This document shows positions 1-9,399 of a stretch of 64,000 bases of DNA, in pieces. This stretch comes from Arsenophonus sp. aPb (GTDB taxonomy: Bacteria; Pseudomonadota; Gammaproteobacteria; Enterobacterales; Enterobacteriaceae). Numbering within the stretch: position 1 is the stretch's first letter; the number at the start of each line of letters is the position of its first letter. The translations under genes and the position numbers were made by a program. The stretch covers positions 992,001 to 1,056,000 of the forward strand of contig NZ_CP123499.1 of assembly GCF_029873475.1 (NCBI RefSeq). Direction: 5' to 3'. The notes beneath the pieces are model-generated. The model was not told where the DNA came from and made no database searches. It saw nothing but the letters and a program-made list of their open reading frames with translations.

Positions 1-582
1 ACCGATAAAACAGGTCATTTTGAAATGCTCTTTCAGATTACGCAGTAACTGCCAGTTATGTACTTTTATATGGGGCATATAATGGACAATTCCTGCTTGT
101 GGATTGACTAAACCAGGTAAAATAACTGAAATAGCAATCAACTCGCGATTAGGGCGTTGATGTTGTTGAATGAAATTTTCAATAGCTGCAATTAAATGAT
201 TTTCTATTTCTTGTTGGCCGGTTTCGGGTAATGGTGAATGCGCTTCAGCGAGCATTTTGCCGTTTAAGGCGTAAAGTGCTAATGTACAATCACGACGACC
301 CAATCTCACGCCAATGCTATGAAAAAGGTGATGTTCAGAAATAATTGAAATGGGTCGGCGACCACCAGTGGAGGCTTGTTGGGCGACTTCTTTAATTAAA
401 CCGCGCTCAAGTAATTGGCGCGTTATTTTGGTTACACTGGCAGGCGCCAATTGGCTCTGTTCTGAGATCTGAATTCGAGAAATAGGGCCATTTTGATCAA
501 TAATTCGATATACTACAGCACTATTTAATTGTTTAACTAAATCAATATTACCAATTTGTTTCAAAATGTAATTGTGACTCAT
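1..582 (-). CDS. nagC: NagC, N-acetylglucosamine repressor (3' part cut by window edge)
   Basis: ROK-family transcriptional repressor of amino-sugar genes; GlcNAc-6-phosphate releases it from DNA. The visible 194 residues hold the N-terminal winged helix-turn-helix (QIGNIDLVKQLNSA, then SRIQISEQSQLAPASVTKIT) and the start of the ROK sugar-binding fold (GVRLGRRD, SVILPGLVNP), all very close to E. coli NagC. The ATG at 580-582 begins MSHNY, a shorter or different leader from E. coli. It lies 15 bp downstream of nagA on the same strand, so the usual nagBAC operon is kept. The C-terminal half is outside the window. Confidence 0.95.
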   Translation of the reverse strand, partial: MSHNYILKQIGNIDLVKQLNSAVVYRIIDQNGPISRIQISEQSQLAPASVTKITRQLLERGLIKEVAQQASTGGRRPISIISEHHLFHSIGVRLGRRDCTLALYALNGKMLAEAHSPLPETGQQEIENHLIAAIENFIQQHQRPNRELIAISVILPGLVNPQAGIVHYMPHIKVHNWQLLRNLKEHFKMTCFIG

Positions 583-597
583 CAGTATATATGCTCG

Positions 598-1758
598 TTA
601 CAGTTTGATTTCACGGCCATTAACAATGGTTTTATGGATAATGAAGTCGCGATTAAATACCATAAGATTGGCAACTTTATCTTTTTCTATGCTCCCAAGT
701 TTTTTGTCGACACCAATAGCACGAGCGGGATAAAGTGTGGCCATTCGTAGCGCTTCATCTAATGCAATACCTACATGTTCAACACTATTTTTCACAGCAT
801 TTAACATCGTTAACGATGAACCGCTTAATGTACCATTTTTATCAACACATAATCCATCACGATAATATATGGTTTTACCTGCAAAGGTAAAATAATCCAT
901 TTCATTGCCATTAGGATCAAGTCCAGCAGGTGCGGTAGCATCTGTTACTAAAATTAATTTATCGCCTTTTAATTGTTTACTATCACGAATATTAGCCCAG
1001 TGAACATGTAATCCATCGGCAATAATTCCTGCATATACATTAGGCGTATTATAAATAGCGCCAACTAATCCAGGAGCTCGACCTGAAATAGCAGGCATAG
1101 CATTGAAAAGATGAGTTGAGAATTGAATACCGGCCTTGAAACCATTCTGTGCCTCTTCGTAAGTTGCATTGGAATGACCGGCTGAAACAACAATACCTGC
1201 TTCAACTAATTGGTGAATATATTTTTCGGCAACGATTTCTGGTGCTAAAGTAATTTTAGTGATCACATCAGCATTTTGACATAAATAGTTGATCATTTCG
1301 GCCGAAGGCTTACGAATATATTCGGCATTATGTGTACCTTTTTTGACTGGGTTAATGTAAGGTCCTTCAATATGTAGCCCTAATGCCTGGTTTTTATATT
1401 TGGCCAGATAGTCACGCATCGTTTCTATTGCTGTTTTAATCAACGAATCAGGGCTGGTGATCAATGTAGGTAGGAAGCTGGTACAACCATGTCGTTCATT
1501 GGCTTTTTGCATAATTTCCAGCGTCTTAATTGAGATATCTGCTAGATTATCATTGAACTGTACACCACCGCAGCCATTAACTTGTAGATCAATAAATCCT
1601 GGCGCTAGAATGGCATTTTGTAGATCATGAATTTCAATATCCTGAGGTAATTCTGCTATTGGACAAACGTGTTTTATTTGTTCTTTTTCAATAATAACTG
1701 CATGATTGTCCAGTTTTTCATAACCTGTGTAAATAATGCAGTTGGTTAATGCATACAT
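598..1758 (-). CDS. nagA: N-acetylglucosamine-6-phosphate deacetylase
   Basis: Deacetylates GlcNAc-6-P to glucosamine-6-P in the cytoplasm, the first committed step of GlcNAc use; its substrate is also the NagC inducer. The protein has 386 residues (E. coli about 382). Amidohydrolase TIM-barrel residues fall at the E. coli positions: E131 (HIEGPYINP), H195 (SAGHSNATYEE), H216 (STHLFNAM) and catalytic D273 (LVTDATAPAG). It sits between nagB and nagC on the minus strand as a complete gene and follows nagB by 95 bp containing a stem-loop. Confidence 0.97.
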   Translation of the reverse strand: MYALTNCIIYTGYEKLDNHAVIIEKEQIKHVCPIAELPQDIEIHDLQNAILAPGFIDLQVNGCGGVQFNDNLADISIKTLEIMQKANERHGCTSFLPTLITSPDSLIKTAIETMRDYLAKYKNQALGLHIEGPYINPVKKGTHNAEYIRKPSAEMINYLCQNADVITKITLAPEIVAEKYIHQLVEAGIVVSAGHSNATYEEAQNGFKAGIQFSTHLFNAMPAISGRAPGLVGAIYNTPNVYAGIIADGLHVHWANIRDSKQLKGDKLILVTDATAPAGLDPNGNEMDYFTFAGKTIYYRDGLCVDKNGTLSGSSLTMLNAVKNSVEHVGIALDEALRMATLYPARAIGVDKKLGSIEKDKVANLMVFNRDFIIHKTIVNGREIKL

Positions 1759-1784
1759 GATGTTTTACTCTTTTGTTATGGACA

Positions 1785-1822
1785 AAAAATAGGATAATCT
1801 ATCGAGTTATTAGCCTATTTTT
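1785..1822 (-). other. Stem-loop between nagB and nagA
   Basis: A perfect 9-bp inverted repeat (AAAAATAGG at 1785-1793, CCTATTTTT at 1814-1822) lies in the nagB-nagA gap. It could partly terminate transcription or stabilise the nagB message. Its function is inferred from position only. Confidence 0.4.
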
Positions 1823-1853
1823 AGTCGATAGTATTAAATTTTACTATCTTAAT

Positions 1854-2660
1854 TTAACTAGCAAATTGATTTATAATGTCAGATTCTAATTGACGGAAAT
1901 ATTTTAAAGTTTTTACTTTTAGCTCAAGGGTTGCTGGTTCATCACAAACCAGCGCTGATTTTGCATGCATTTGTAGGCAGCTAATCGTCCACATATGGTT
2001 AATCGAGCCTTCTACCGCAGCTTCAACAGCTAATGCTTTATTGGCACCGGTTGCTAGGACTAAAATTTCTTCAGCATCAAGTAAAGTTCCTACACCAACC
2101 GTGACGGCATATTTAGGCACTAGATCAATATTGTTGTCAAAAAAACGGGAATTTGCCTGTCTGGTTTCTGGTGTTAGCGTTTTGATCCGGGTTCGAGAAG
2201 ATAGCGATGAAGCGGGTTCGTTGAAGGCAATATGGCCATCACTACCAACACCCCCCATAAATAGATGTATTTTACCATAAGACTTGATTTTATCTTCGTA
2301 ACGTTTACATTCAGCATCAATATCTTTTGCATTACCATCAAGTAAATTAATATTATTTTTCGTGATATCGATATGGTTAAAGAAATTTTCATACATGAAA
2401 GTATAATAGCTTTGGGGATGATCTTGCGGGATCCCGACATATTCATCCATATTAAAAGTAACCACATTTTTAAAACTAACTTTACCCGCCTTAAAAAGAT
2501 TAATCAGCTCATGATAAGTAGCGAGTGGTGTTCCGCCTGTGGGCAGTCCTAATATAAATGGATGTGCAGCCGTTGGATTGAATTGATTAATTTTATTTGC
2601 AATATAATTAGCGGAAAAAATACCAACATCTTTTGCAGTTGTTAGAGGAATAAGCCTCAT
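1854..2660 (-). CDS. nagB: Glucosamine-6-phosphate deaminase
   Basis: Converts glucosamine-6-P to fructose-6-P and ammonia, feeding amino sugars into glycolysis. The protein has 268 residues (E. coli 266). Active-site residues are at the E. coli positions: D72 in FNMDEYVG, D141 and H143 in GVGSDGHIAFNEPA, E148. First gene of the leftward nagBAC operon, divergent from nagE across a 350-bp regulatory region. Confidence 0.97.
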   Translation of the reverse strand: MRLIPLTTAKDVGIFSANYIANKINQFNPTAAHPFILGLPTGGTPLATYHELINLFKAGKVSFKNVVTFNMDEYVGIPQDHPQSYYTFMYENFFNHIDITKNNINLLDGNAKDIDAECKRYEDKIKSYGKIHLFMGGVGSDGHIAFNEPASSLSSRTRIKTLTPETRQANSRFFDNNIDLVPKYAVTVGVGTLLDAEEILVLATGANKALAVEAAVEGSINHMWTISCLQMHAKSALVCDEPATLELKVKTLKYFRQLESDIINQFAS

Positions 2661-2736
2661 TATTTTTTTACCTCACTTAATTTTGCTGCATATCAGCTAT
2701 ATTTTAATGATTTTATATTATTCTTTGCTATTAATT

Positions 2737-2757
2737 CAGTTTTTATAACGCAAAGAT
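2737..2757. promoter_or_regulatory. Candidate NagC operator near nagB
   Basis: The sequence around TTTTATAACGCAAAGATT resembles the loose NagC consensus (A/T arms round a CG-containing centre). With the box near 2898 it would bracket the nagB-nagE intergenic region about 150 bp apart, similar to the looped repression arrangement known from E. coli. Called by eye. Confidence 0.4.
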
Positions 2758-2886
2758 TGTCTATTTGTTAACGTCTGAAATCTAGTAAAATAAGATATTT
2801 TTCACAAAAAAAAAAGATTTTTTGTTTAGCCACTATTTTAATCAAATAACAGAGTGACATTTAGACTTTTATCACAACTTTAGCTG

Positions 2887-2910
2887 ATTTAATTTGTGAT
2901 GCAAAATAAT
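2887..2910. promoter_or_regulatory. Candidate NagC operator near nagE
   Basis: TTTAATTTGTGATGCAAAAT followed by AAT closely resembles E. coli NagC boxes upstream of nagE. It lies about 100 bp before the nagE start. It also contains a TGTGA half-site, but no matching second half for a full CRP site is visible. Confidence 0.5.
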
Positions 2911-3010
2911 TAGGTCTAAGTGACTTAATGATAATATATGCAAAAAATTGAATATTTATAATATTTAGCCATAAGAACTCAGCAATGAGGTTATTCAAGG
3001 GGAAAACAGA

Positions 3011-5032
3011 GTGAATGTGTTAAGTTATTTGCAGCGAATAGGTCGTGCTCTTATGGTACCTGTTGCTGTGTTACCTGCCGCTGCGATTTTAATGGGGATT
3101 GGTTATTGGATTGATCCTAACGGCTTGGGGGCTAATAGTACCATTGCCGCTTTATTGTTCAAATCAGGTGCGGCAATTATAGATAATATGTCAACCCTGT
3201 TTGCAATTGGTGTTGCTTATGGTTTGTCGAAAGATAAAGATGGTTCTGCGGCATTAACCGGTTTTGTTGGTTTTTTAGTGGTAACCACCCTATGTTCTCC
3301 GACTGCTTTTTCGATGATCATGGGCGTTGCTAGTGAGCAGGTCCCAGCGGCATTTAGCAAAATTAATAATCAGTTTATCGGGATATTGGTCGGTGTATTG
3401 GCTGCGGAACTTTATAATCGCTATAGTGGTGTTGAGTTACCAAAAGCTTTGTCGTTCTTTAGTGGCCGCCGTTTAGTACCTATATTGACTTCTTTTTTGA
3501 TGATCCTGGTGTCCTTCGTTCTGATGTATGTTTGGCCATTCATTTATAATGTATTAGTGGTGTTTGGTGAAAATATTAAAGATTTGGGTTCATTAGGCGC
3601 CGGTATTTATGCTTTTTTTAATCGTCTGTTGATCCCAGTTGGATTACATCATGCATTAAATTCAGTATTTTGGTTTGATGTGGCGGGTATTAATGATATT
3701 CCCAACTTTTTGGCGGGAGCTAAATCGTTGGCAGCAGGTATGGCCGAAAAAGGGATTACTGGGCGTTATCAAGCTGGATTTTTCCCCATTATGATGTTTG
3801 GTTTACCAGGTGCGGCATTGGCCATTTATCACTGTGCCCGCCCGGAAAATAAAGCAAAAGTAGCGGGTATCATGATGGCAGGTGCTTTCGCCGCCTTTTT
3901 TACTGGCATTACTGAGCCACTCGAATTCTCATTCATGTTTGTTGCGCCGATTCTTTATGTCATTCATGCGCTATTAACTGGATTTTCTGTTTATATTGCC
4001 GCAGCAATGCACTGGATCTCGGGTTTTGGCTTTAGTGCGGGTTTAGTTGATATGTTACTGCAGAGTCATAATCCATTAGCAGTGCATTGGTATATGTTGA
4101 TTTTCCAAGGTTTAATTTTCTTTTGTTTGTATTATGTCATATTTCGTTTCGTGATTAATAAATTCAATTTAATGACTCTTGGTCGTGAAATGACAAACGG
4201 GGAGCAAGAAGTTGATGATTATGACAAAGATATCACGATCAGTGATAAAGATATTACCCATGAAGCATACCAATATCTTGCGGCGGCGGGTGGAACAGAT
4301 AATTTAACAGTAATCGATGCTTGTATTACTCGTTTACGTCTAGGCGTTAAAACCGGTGATATTGTTAATGATGATTTGGTAAAAAAATTGGGTGCATCAG
4401 GCATTATTCGTTTAAATAAACACAATGTGCAAATTATTGTTGGAACGCGCGCAGAAATGATAGCAGAAGCAATGAAAAGGATTGCTGCAAGAGAGGTTGT
4501 TGCACCATCAAATTTTGTTGAGAAAGATAATCGACAATTAGCAGTAAAAGCAAAAAATAAACCTATAGGGCAAACGATTTTAACGCTGGTTGCGCCAGTT
4601 AGTGGTGAAATTTATTCCCTTGATGAAGTTCCTGATGAAGCTTTTGCTAGCCGTATTGTCGGTGATGGTTTAGCGATCAAGCCAACCAATGGTGAGGTGT
4701 TAGCGCCTGTAGCGGGCAAGATTGTAAAAATTTTTGCTACCAATCATGCCTTCTGTATTGAGACTAATGAAGGTGTTGAAGTGATCGTTCACATGGGTAT
4801 TGATACTGTGGCATTAAAGGGGCAAGGATGCGAGCGTTTAGTTGTAGAAAATAGTGACGTAAAGGTAGGTCAGCCTATCCTGAAACTAGATCTACCTTAC
4901 TTAGAGCAGCATGCTAAATCAATGATAAGTCCAATTATTATCAGTAATATTGATGATTATCAGGGATTGACAATAGTGGCAACGGGTGAAGTAATCGCGG
5001 GAATAACGCCAATTTATGATATATTGAAGTAA
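3011..5032 (+). CDS. nagE: PTS N-acetylglucosamine transporter EIICBA
   Basis: Membrane permease that imports and phosphorylates GlcNAc using phosphate relayed from HPr. Domain order is EIIC membrane domain (about residues 1-380, many hydrophobic segments, GITEPLEFSFMF loop), EIIB around phospho-Cys C438 (VIDACITRLRLGV), then EIIA with phospho-His H594 (VIVHMGIDTVALKG). The 673 residues are slightly longer than E. coli NagE (about 648). Start is GTG at 3011, preceded by an AAGGGG-like ribosome site. Divergent from nagB. Confidence 0.96.
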   Translation: MNVLSYLQRIGRALMVPVAVLPAAAILMGIGYWIDPNGLGANSTIAALLFKSGAAIIDNMSTLFAIGVAYGLSKDKDGSAALTGFVGFLVVTTLCSPTAFSMIMGVASEQVPAAFSKINNQFIGILVGVLAAELYNRYSGVELPKALSFFSGRRLVPILTSFLMILVSFVLMYVWPFIYNVLVVFGENIKDLGSLGAGIYAFFNRLLIPVGLHHALNSVFWFDVAGINDIPNFLAGAKSLAAGMAEKGITGRYQAGFFPIMMFGLPGAALAIYHCARPENKAKVAGIMMAGAFAAFFTGITEPLEFSFMFVAPILYVIHALLTGFSVYIAAAMHWISGFGFSAGLVDMLLQSHNPLAVHWYMLIFQGLIFFCLYYVIFRFVINKFNLMTLGREMTNGEQEVDDYDKDITISDKDITHEAYQYLAAAGGTDNLTVIDACITRLRLGVKTGDIVNDDLVKKLGASGIIRLNKHNVQIIVGTRAEMIAEAMKRIAAREVVAPSNFVEKDNRQLAVKAKNKPIGQTILTLVAPVSGEIYSLDEVPDEAFASRIVGDGLAIKPTNGEVLAPVAGKIVKIFATNHAFCIETNEGVEVIVHMGIDTVALKGQGCERLVVENSDVKVGQPILKLDLPYLEQHAKSMISPIIISNIDDYQGLTIVATGEVIAGITPIYDILK

Positions 5033-5083
5033 TGTGTTTTATTATTATGATTTGATATAATAACCGTAGAATTAATAATGGAT

Positions 5084-5120
5084 AAAAACGGGAAGGGTTA
5101 TGAACCTCCCGTTTTTCCTT
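5084..5120 (+). terminator. Intrinsic terminator after nagE
   Basis: A GC hairpin (ACGGGAAGG / CCTCCCGT, one imperfection) followed by TTTTT lies 50 bp beyond the nagE stop and before glnS. Confidence 0.75.
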
Positions 5121-5237
5121 TATGCGCTTTTTATTAATTCAATAAAGCTTAATAATATGTGTTAATAAACGGTTGTTTCTAATTCGGATATCGTAGATGA
5201 TAAAAGCGTTATTAACATGCTTTTGCATTGAGGAACT

Positions 5238-6908
5238 ATGACAATGAATGAGGCAGATACTCGCCCAACAAATTTCATTCGCCAGATTATTGATGAAGAT
5301 TTGGCTACAGGTAAACATACTCATGTATATACCCGTTTTCCACCTGAGCCAAATGGTTATTTACATATTGGTCATGCGAAATCAATCTGTCTGAATTTTG
5401 GTATTGCTAAGGATTATCAGGGTCAATGCAATTTGCGTTTTGATGATACTAATCCAGTTAAAGAAGATGTTGAATATGTTAACTCTATTCAAGAAGATGT
5501 GAAATGGCTAGGCTTTAATTGGAGTGGTAACGTTAAATATTCGTCAGATTATTTTGATGACCTTTATCAATATGCTATTGAGCTGATTAAAAAAGGCTTA
5601 GCGTATGTTGATGAATTAAGTCCTGATGCTATTCGAGAATATCGAGGAACTTTAAAGCAGCCGGGTAAAAATAGTCCATATCGTGATCGCAGTATTAAGC
5701 AAAATTTGCAGCTCTTTGACAAGATGCGAGCGGGCGGATTTGAAGAGGGTAAGGCCTGTCTGCGCGCTAAAATTGATATGTCATCTCCTTTTATCGTTAT
5801 GCGTGATCCGGTGTTATATCGAATAAAATATGCCGAGCACCACCAATCAGGTAATAAATGGTGTATTTATCCAATGTATGATTTTACCCATTGTATTTCG
5901 GACGCATTAGAGGGGATTACTCACTCACTTTGTACCCTGGAATTTCAGGATAATCGCCGCTTATATGATTGGGTATTAGATAATATTACTATTGATTGTC
6001 ATCCAAGACAGTATGAGTTTTCACGTCTAAATCTTGCCTATACGGTGATGTCAAAACGTAAACTAAATCAGTTAGTGGCAGAAAATAGGGTTGAAAGCTG
6101 GGATGATCCTAGAATGCCAACTATTTCAGGTTTACGTCGTCGTGGCTATACGGCTGCATCAATTCGTGAGTTTTGTCGGCGTATTGGCGTTACCAAGCAA
6201 GATAATACGGTTGAAATGGCAGCATTGGAGTCTTGCATTCGTGATGATCTAAATGAAAATGCACCACGAGCCATGGCGGTATTAGATCCGATAAAGTTAG
6301 TGATTGAAAATATGTCCGCTGATGAGCAAATGCTGACAATGTATAATCACCCGAATAAACCTGAGATGGGCACCCGTCAAGTACCATTTAGTCGAGAGCT
6401 TTATATCGATCGGGCTGATTTTCGTGAAGAAGCTAATCGACAATATAAGCGCTTAGTTTTAGGTAAAGAGGTGCGTTTACGTAATGCTTATATTATACAG
6501 GCTAATCGGGTTGATAAAGATGCAGCAGGTAATATTACCACGATTTATTGTACTTATGATGTTGATACATTAAATAAAGATCCTGCCGACGGGCGTAAAG
6601 TCAAAGGGGTTATCCATTGGGTAAGTGCATTACATGCGCTGCCAGCAGAAATCAGGTTGTATGATCGCTTATTTACGGTGCCTAATCCGGCCGCAGAAGA
6701 GGACTTTTTAGCCGCTATTAATCCAGATTCTTTAGTGATTCGGCATGGGTTTGTTGAGCCAAGTTTAATTACCGCGCAAGCTGGAAAAGCTTATCAGTTT
6801 GAACGCGAGGGCTATTTTTGTGCCGATAGCCATGATCATACTGCTGAACAGTTGGTATTTAATCGCACGGTAGGGTTAAGAGATAGTTGGGCAAAAATCG
6901 CCAGCTAA
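5238..6908 (+). CDS. glnS: Glutaminyl-tRNA synthetase
   Basis: Charges tRNA-Gln with glutamine in the cytoplasm. The 556 residues (E. coli 554) align throughout with E. coli GlnS. The class I signature HIGH is at 43-46 (NGYLHIGHAKS) and the KMSKS-equivalent is VMSKRKL. The first ATG (MTMNEADTRP) is preceded by GAGGAAC; a second in-frame ATG two codons on is equally possible. It keeps its enterobacterial position after nagE but is not followed by chiPQ. Confidence 0.97.
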   Translation: MTMNEADTRPTNFIRQIIDEDLATGKHTHVYTRFPPEPNGYLHIGHAKSICLNFGIAKDYQGQCNLRFDDTNPVKEDVEYVNSIQEDVKWLGFNWSGNVKYSSDYFDDLYQYAIELIKKGLAYVDELSPDAIREYRGTLKQPGKNSPYRDRSIKQNLQLFDKMRAGGFEEGKACLRAKIDMSSPFIVMRDPVLYRIKYAEHHQSGNKWCIYPMYDFTHCISDALEGITHSLCTLEFQDNRRLYDWVLDNITIDCHPRQYEFSRLNLAYTVMSKRKLNQLVAENRVESWDDPRMPTISGLRRRGYTAASIREFCRRIGVTKQDNTVEMAALESCIRDDLNENAPRAMAVLDPIKLVIENMSADEQMLTMYNHPNKPEMGTRQVPFSRELYIDRADFREEANRQYKRLVLGKEVRLRNAYIIQANRVDKDAAGNITTIYCTYDVDTLNKDPADGRKVKGVIHWVSALHALPAEIRLYDRLFTVPNPAAEEDFLAAINPDSLVIRHGFVEPSLITAQAGKAYQFEREGYFCADSHDHTAEQLVFNRTVGLRDSWAKIAS

Positions 6909-6934
6909 GAAATTATATCATTGATAATGACTAT

Positions 6935-6968
6935 AAAAAGCGTGGTTGATAACCATGCTTTTTTTATT
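6935..6968 (+). terminator. Intrinsic terminator after glnS
   Basis: AAAAAGCGTGGTT / AACCATGCTTTTTT, a 13-bp stem with one G.T pair and a 3-nt loop, ending in a T run 27 bp after the glnS stop. Confidence 0.85.
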
Positions 6969-7124
6969 AAAAAGAAGAGAGAGTTTGTTTGGATAGTATA
7001 TTTTTTTAAACAGAAAAATATGGCTTTTAGTCATAGATTTCTAGTTGGTTAAAACAAGATAACCACTCTTTGGCAAATATAATTATTAAACTGACCCATT
7101 GGCTATTAATAAGGATGTTATGCC

Positions 7125-8108
7125 ATGCCAAACTTAATCAATTCAAACTATTTAGTAAAAAATGTGTTTTTGCCTAAGGAGTCGCAGCTAATATCCCCTA
7201 AGGACAATTTGCTCTCTCTATTAAAGACTATCCATAATAGTAATGTTGAGATATTACAACAAAAAACGTCGCTAAATGAGTTGCATACTTGCCAAAAATT
7301 AAGTCTCCTGTTAGATAAAGCCAGCATCAAGCAACATTATCATGATGCGTTATTAGCTGATTTTGTGTACAACCGTAACCTTGCCACATTAGAATCCACC
7401 CAATGGGGGATCGATCGTGAATTGGCCAGCTTCCTATCTAAAAAGACCAATATAAAACTGTATCCGCAGCATGGTTTATTAAACGATAGTAAAACCGGAT
7501 TAGTTGCTTATATTTTTCACAATAAGATTAGGCAGGAAATTCGCTTGGTTTTTGGTGGTACCACCAGTGGTGAAGCGGTAAGTGGTGGAGCGCCGCGTTA
7601 TATGAAGAATCCGAGAACTTTTATTAATCAATGCAATGCGAATATTAATAATGTGTTTGGTGACATTCCTGCTTGCTATAAGCAAGCTAGCCAGCTACTG
7701 CACAATTTGCAACTACTTATGCAACAGGAGAAATGGCAGAAATATAGTCTTTCAACCAGCGGTCATTCATTAGGCGGAGGCTTAGCGGCTTATTCTGCGC
7801 TAAAAGTATCTACTACAGAAAAGGCTATTCGAGCAGAATGTTTTAGCAGCGCTCAACTTGGCTTAGGTTTACAGAACGACTTGTTAGCGCAATATAGCAA
7901 TTTAGCCAACTTAAAAAAAGTTAAGGGTAATATTAATCACTACTATGTTGATGGTGATATTGTGCCAAAGTTGGATAAATTTTTTGCCGTTGATCATATT
8001 GGTAGCGTTAATATTATTCCGCAGATAGCGGAGAAAAAAGATAGCGCCTTAGCCGCACATAGCAGATATGTAGCGCATATTCGTACTTTGTATCAGCAAG
8101 CAGTTTGA
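7125..8108 (+). CDS. Lipase-fold alpha/beta hydrolase
   Basis: A 327-residue protein with the class 3 lipase-type nucleophile elbow TSGHSLGGGLAAYSALK (G213-H-S215-L-G-G). Aspartate-rich YVDGDIVPKLD and histidine-bearing DHIG and AHSRY segments follow and could supply the rest of a Ser-Asp-His triad. LVFGGTTSGE (about 141) looks like the oxyanion-loop strand. No signal peptide is visible, so it is either cytoplasmic or exported without a classical signal. It replaces chiPQ between glnS and fur. Substrate unknown; a phospholipase or virulence effector role is possible in an insect-associated host, but this is inference. Confidence 0.7.
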   Translation: MPNLINSNYLVKNVFLPKESQLISPKDNLLSLLKTIHNSNVEILQQKTSLNELHTCQKLSLLLDKASIKQHYHDALLADFVYNRNLATLESTQWGIDRELASFLSKKTNIKLYPQHGLLNDSKTGLVAYIFHNKIRQEIRLVFGGTTSGEAVSGGAPRYMKNPRTFINQCNANINNVFGDIPACYKQASQLLHNLQLLMQQEKWQKYSLSTSGHSLGGGLAAYSALKVSTTEKAIRAECFSSAQLGLGLQNDLLAQYSNLANLKKVKGNINHYYVDGDIVPKLDKFFAVDHIGSVNIIPQIAEKKDSALAAHSRYVAHIRTLYQQAV

Positions 8109-8268
8109 CAACCTAGTTGCTACCACTTTTTGACCCTATTTTGATAAGTGTTAAAATATTTCTTTGATGTAATGAATACACTTTCAAGCCGTGCGCGCAG
8201 GATCGTAAAAGAGAAATAAACGTTATTAACGCTTCCATTGATAATCAAAATGGAAGCGACGATTAATA

Positions 8269-8541
8269 TTAATCCTCGGGAATATTGCTAATTTGTTGTT
8301 CAGCAGATTTTTGTAGTTGCATTAAAGCAGGTAGCAAAATAGCAATAGCTGACAATCCATGACCTAATTGACATAGGCTTTCCAGAGAGAACTCTGATAC
8401 TTTATTATCTGCCAAAGAAAGCAAGGTTTTCGCCAAAAAATGTAAATTATGGCATAATCCAGCGCAACACTCTTCGCTGCTGTTTGCTAACTGTAGGATA
8501 TTATCGGTACTCAAATGTGAGATATCTAGCTTGCGAAGCAC
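8269..8541 (-). CDS. Small hypothetical protein
   Basis: A 90-residue predicted helical protein (about TTDNILQLANSSEECCAG, then FSLESLCQLGHGLSAIAILLPALMQ). GTG start. It resembles short helical proteins from phage and plasmid remnants, but I cannot assign a family. It lies downstream of another leftward small frame and a hairpin leader, suggesting a short regulatory operon left by a mobile element. Confidence 0.5.
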   Translation of the reverse strand: MLRKLDISHLSTDNILQLANSSEECCAGLCHNLHFLAKTLLSLADNKVSEFSLESLCQLGHGLSAIAILLPALMQLQKSAEQQISNIPED

Positions 8542-8572
8542 ATTAGCTCATTCGGAAAAAAGAATATTGCTA

Positions 8573-8779
8573 TCAGACAGCATTGTGCACCCCCAATGAT
8601 TGACGACAGATAAGTAATAATGGAAACGTGGTCAATATCGCGTGGGCTTGCACTTTTTCTCTCGCCAATATGAAAATCAAACGTAATAACTGGCTTTTCG
8701 AGCCCATCTTATGGGTATGATAGTGAAGGAATGTATAGCGCTTTAGATATGTGTTTGTGATACTATTGGTACTAGCCAT
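8573..8779 (-). CDS. Possible small protein, Ash/Icd-like in context
   Basis: A 68-residue basic frame (KRYTFLHYHTHKMGSKSQ, then LREKVQAHAILTTF-like C-terminal part) upstream of the 90-residue gene. Its size, composition and a preceding hairpin resemble the Ash/Icd-type leader genes of P4-like and P1-like elements, but I cannot confirm homology. It could be only a leader reading frame. Confidence 0.3.
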   Translation of the reverse strand: MASTNSITNTYLKRYTFLHYHTHKMGSKSQLLRLIFILAREKVQAHAILTTFPLLLICRQSLGVHNAV

Positions 8780-8814
8780 AGCATTAGCCCTGTTAATGTT
8801 GTGGTGAGAGGCTC

Positions 8815-8835
8815 GTAGGTGTTGGTAGCACCTGC
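8815..8835 (-). promoter_or_regulatory. Hairpin in leader of small regulator cluster
   Basis: GTAGGTG (8815-8821) and CACCTGC (8829-8835) form a stem with one mismatch in the gap between the leftward small genes and the rightward RHH gene. It would lie in the leader RNA of the 8573-8779 frame. Similar CACCTGC-type hairpins occur in P4-like immunity leaders; the link is inference. Confidence 0.35.
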
Positions 8836-8913
8836 GGGCTTCGTTGTTTTATGGTGACTGTATCATTACAATAATGGTTACCATCTAAACATCATAATAT
8901 CTGGTAATTACCA

Positions 8914-9087
8914 ATGTCAATACCAAAAGAAAAACGTTCGCCACAATATCAAATGCGTCTTACGGAGAAATTTCGTGAGCAGCTCGAAGAGCAGGCCAAA
9001 AAAGATGGTGATACTTCTTTAGCGATGTGGATCAAGCGTATCTTAAGGAAGGAGTTACGTAAGCGGGGAATTGAACCGCAAGGGTAA
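8914..9087 (+). CDS. Arc-family ribbon-helix-helix DNA-binding protein
   Basis: A 57-residue protein with the Arc/MetJ-type layout: N-terminal beta strand YQMRLTEKF followed by two helices (REQLEEQAKKDGDTSLAMW, then IKRILRKELRKRG). It is divergent from the small leftward genes across about 130 bp, which fits an autoregulated switch. Probably a remnant of a phage or satellite regulator. Nothing else is recognisable between its stop and the fur terminator (9088-9327). Confidence 0.7.
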   Translation: MSIPKEKRSPQYQMRLTEKFREQLEEQAKKDGDTSLAMWIKRILRKELRKRGIEPQG

Positions 9088-9327
9088 GCTGCATGTCAAG
9101 CAAGATGTTAGCGCTATAGCCTACAATAGGCCAAGCATATATTATTTGTTGTATCATACTTAAGGATATTATACATGAGCGATTATTTGTAGCTGAATAA
9201 GCTGTAACAGTGTTAGGCATAATACTTTTCAACTGATATCTCATTGTTTGCAAGGTAAAATGAAAAAATTGTTAAAATCTGGGCTAATTTTTAGGTTGAA
9301 CAATAAAGTAAAATATTACGGTTAAAT

Positions 9328-9359
9328 AAAAGGAGAAATACGCTTGCTATTCTCCTTTT
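9328..9359. terminator. Bidirectional intrinsic terminator beyond fur
   Basis: AAAAGGAGAA (9328-9337) and TTCTCCTTTT (9350-9359) form a perfect 10-bp stem with A and T tracts on both sides, 40 bp beyond the fur stop. Confidence 0.8.
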
Positions 9360-9399
9360 ATTTTCAATTGATTAATAACAAAAACAGTGATAGGCAGGG

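Noticed and set aside
556..750. Short rightward frame within nagA
   Set aside because: It is antisense to the well-supported nagA and has no family resemblance or ribosome site.
2821..3010. CRP site in the nagB-nagE region
   Set aside because: TGTGA occurs at 2895 and TCACA at 2871, but not paired at the required spacing; only half-sites are present.
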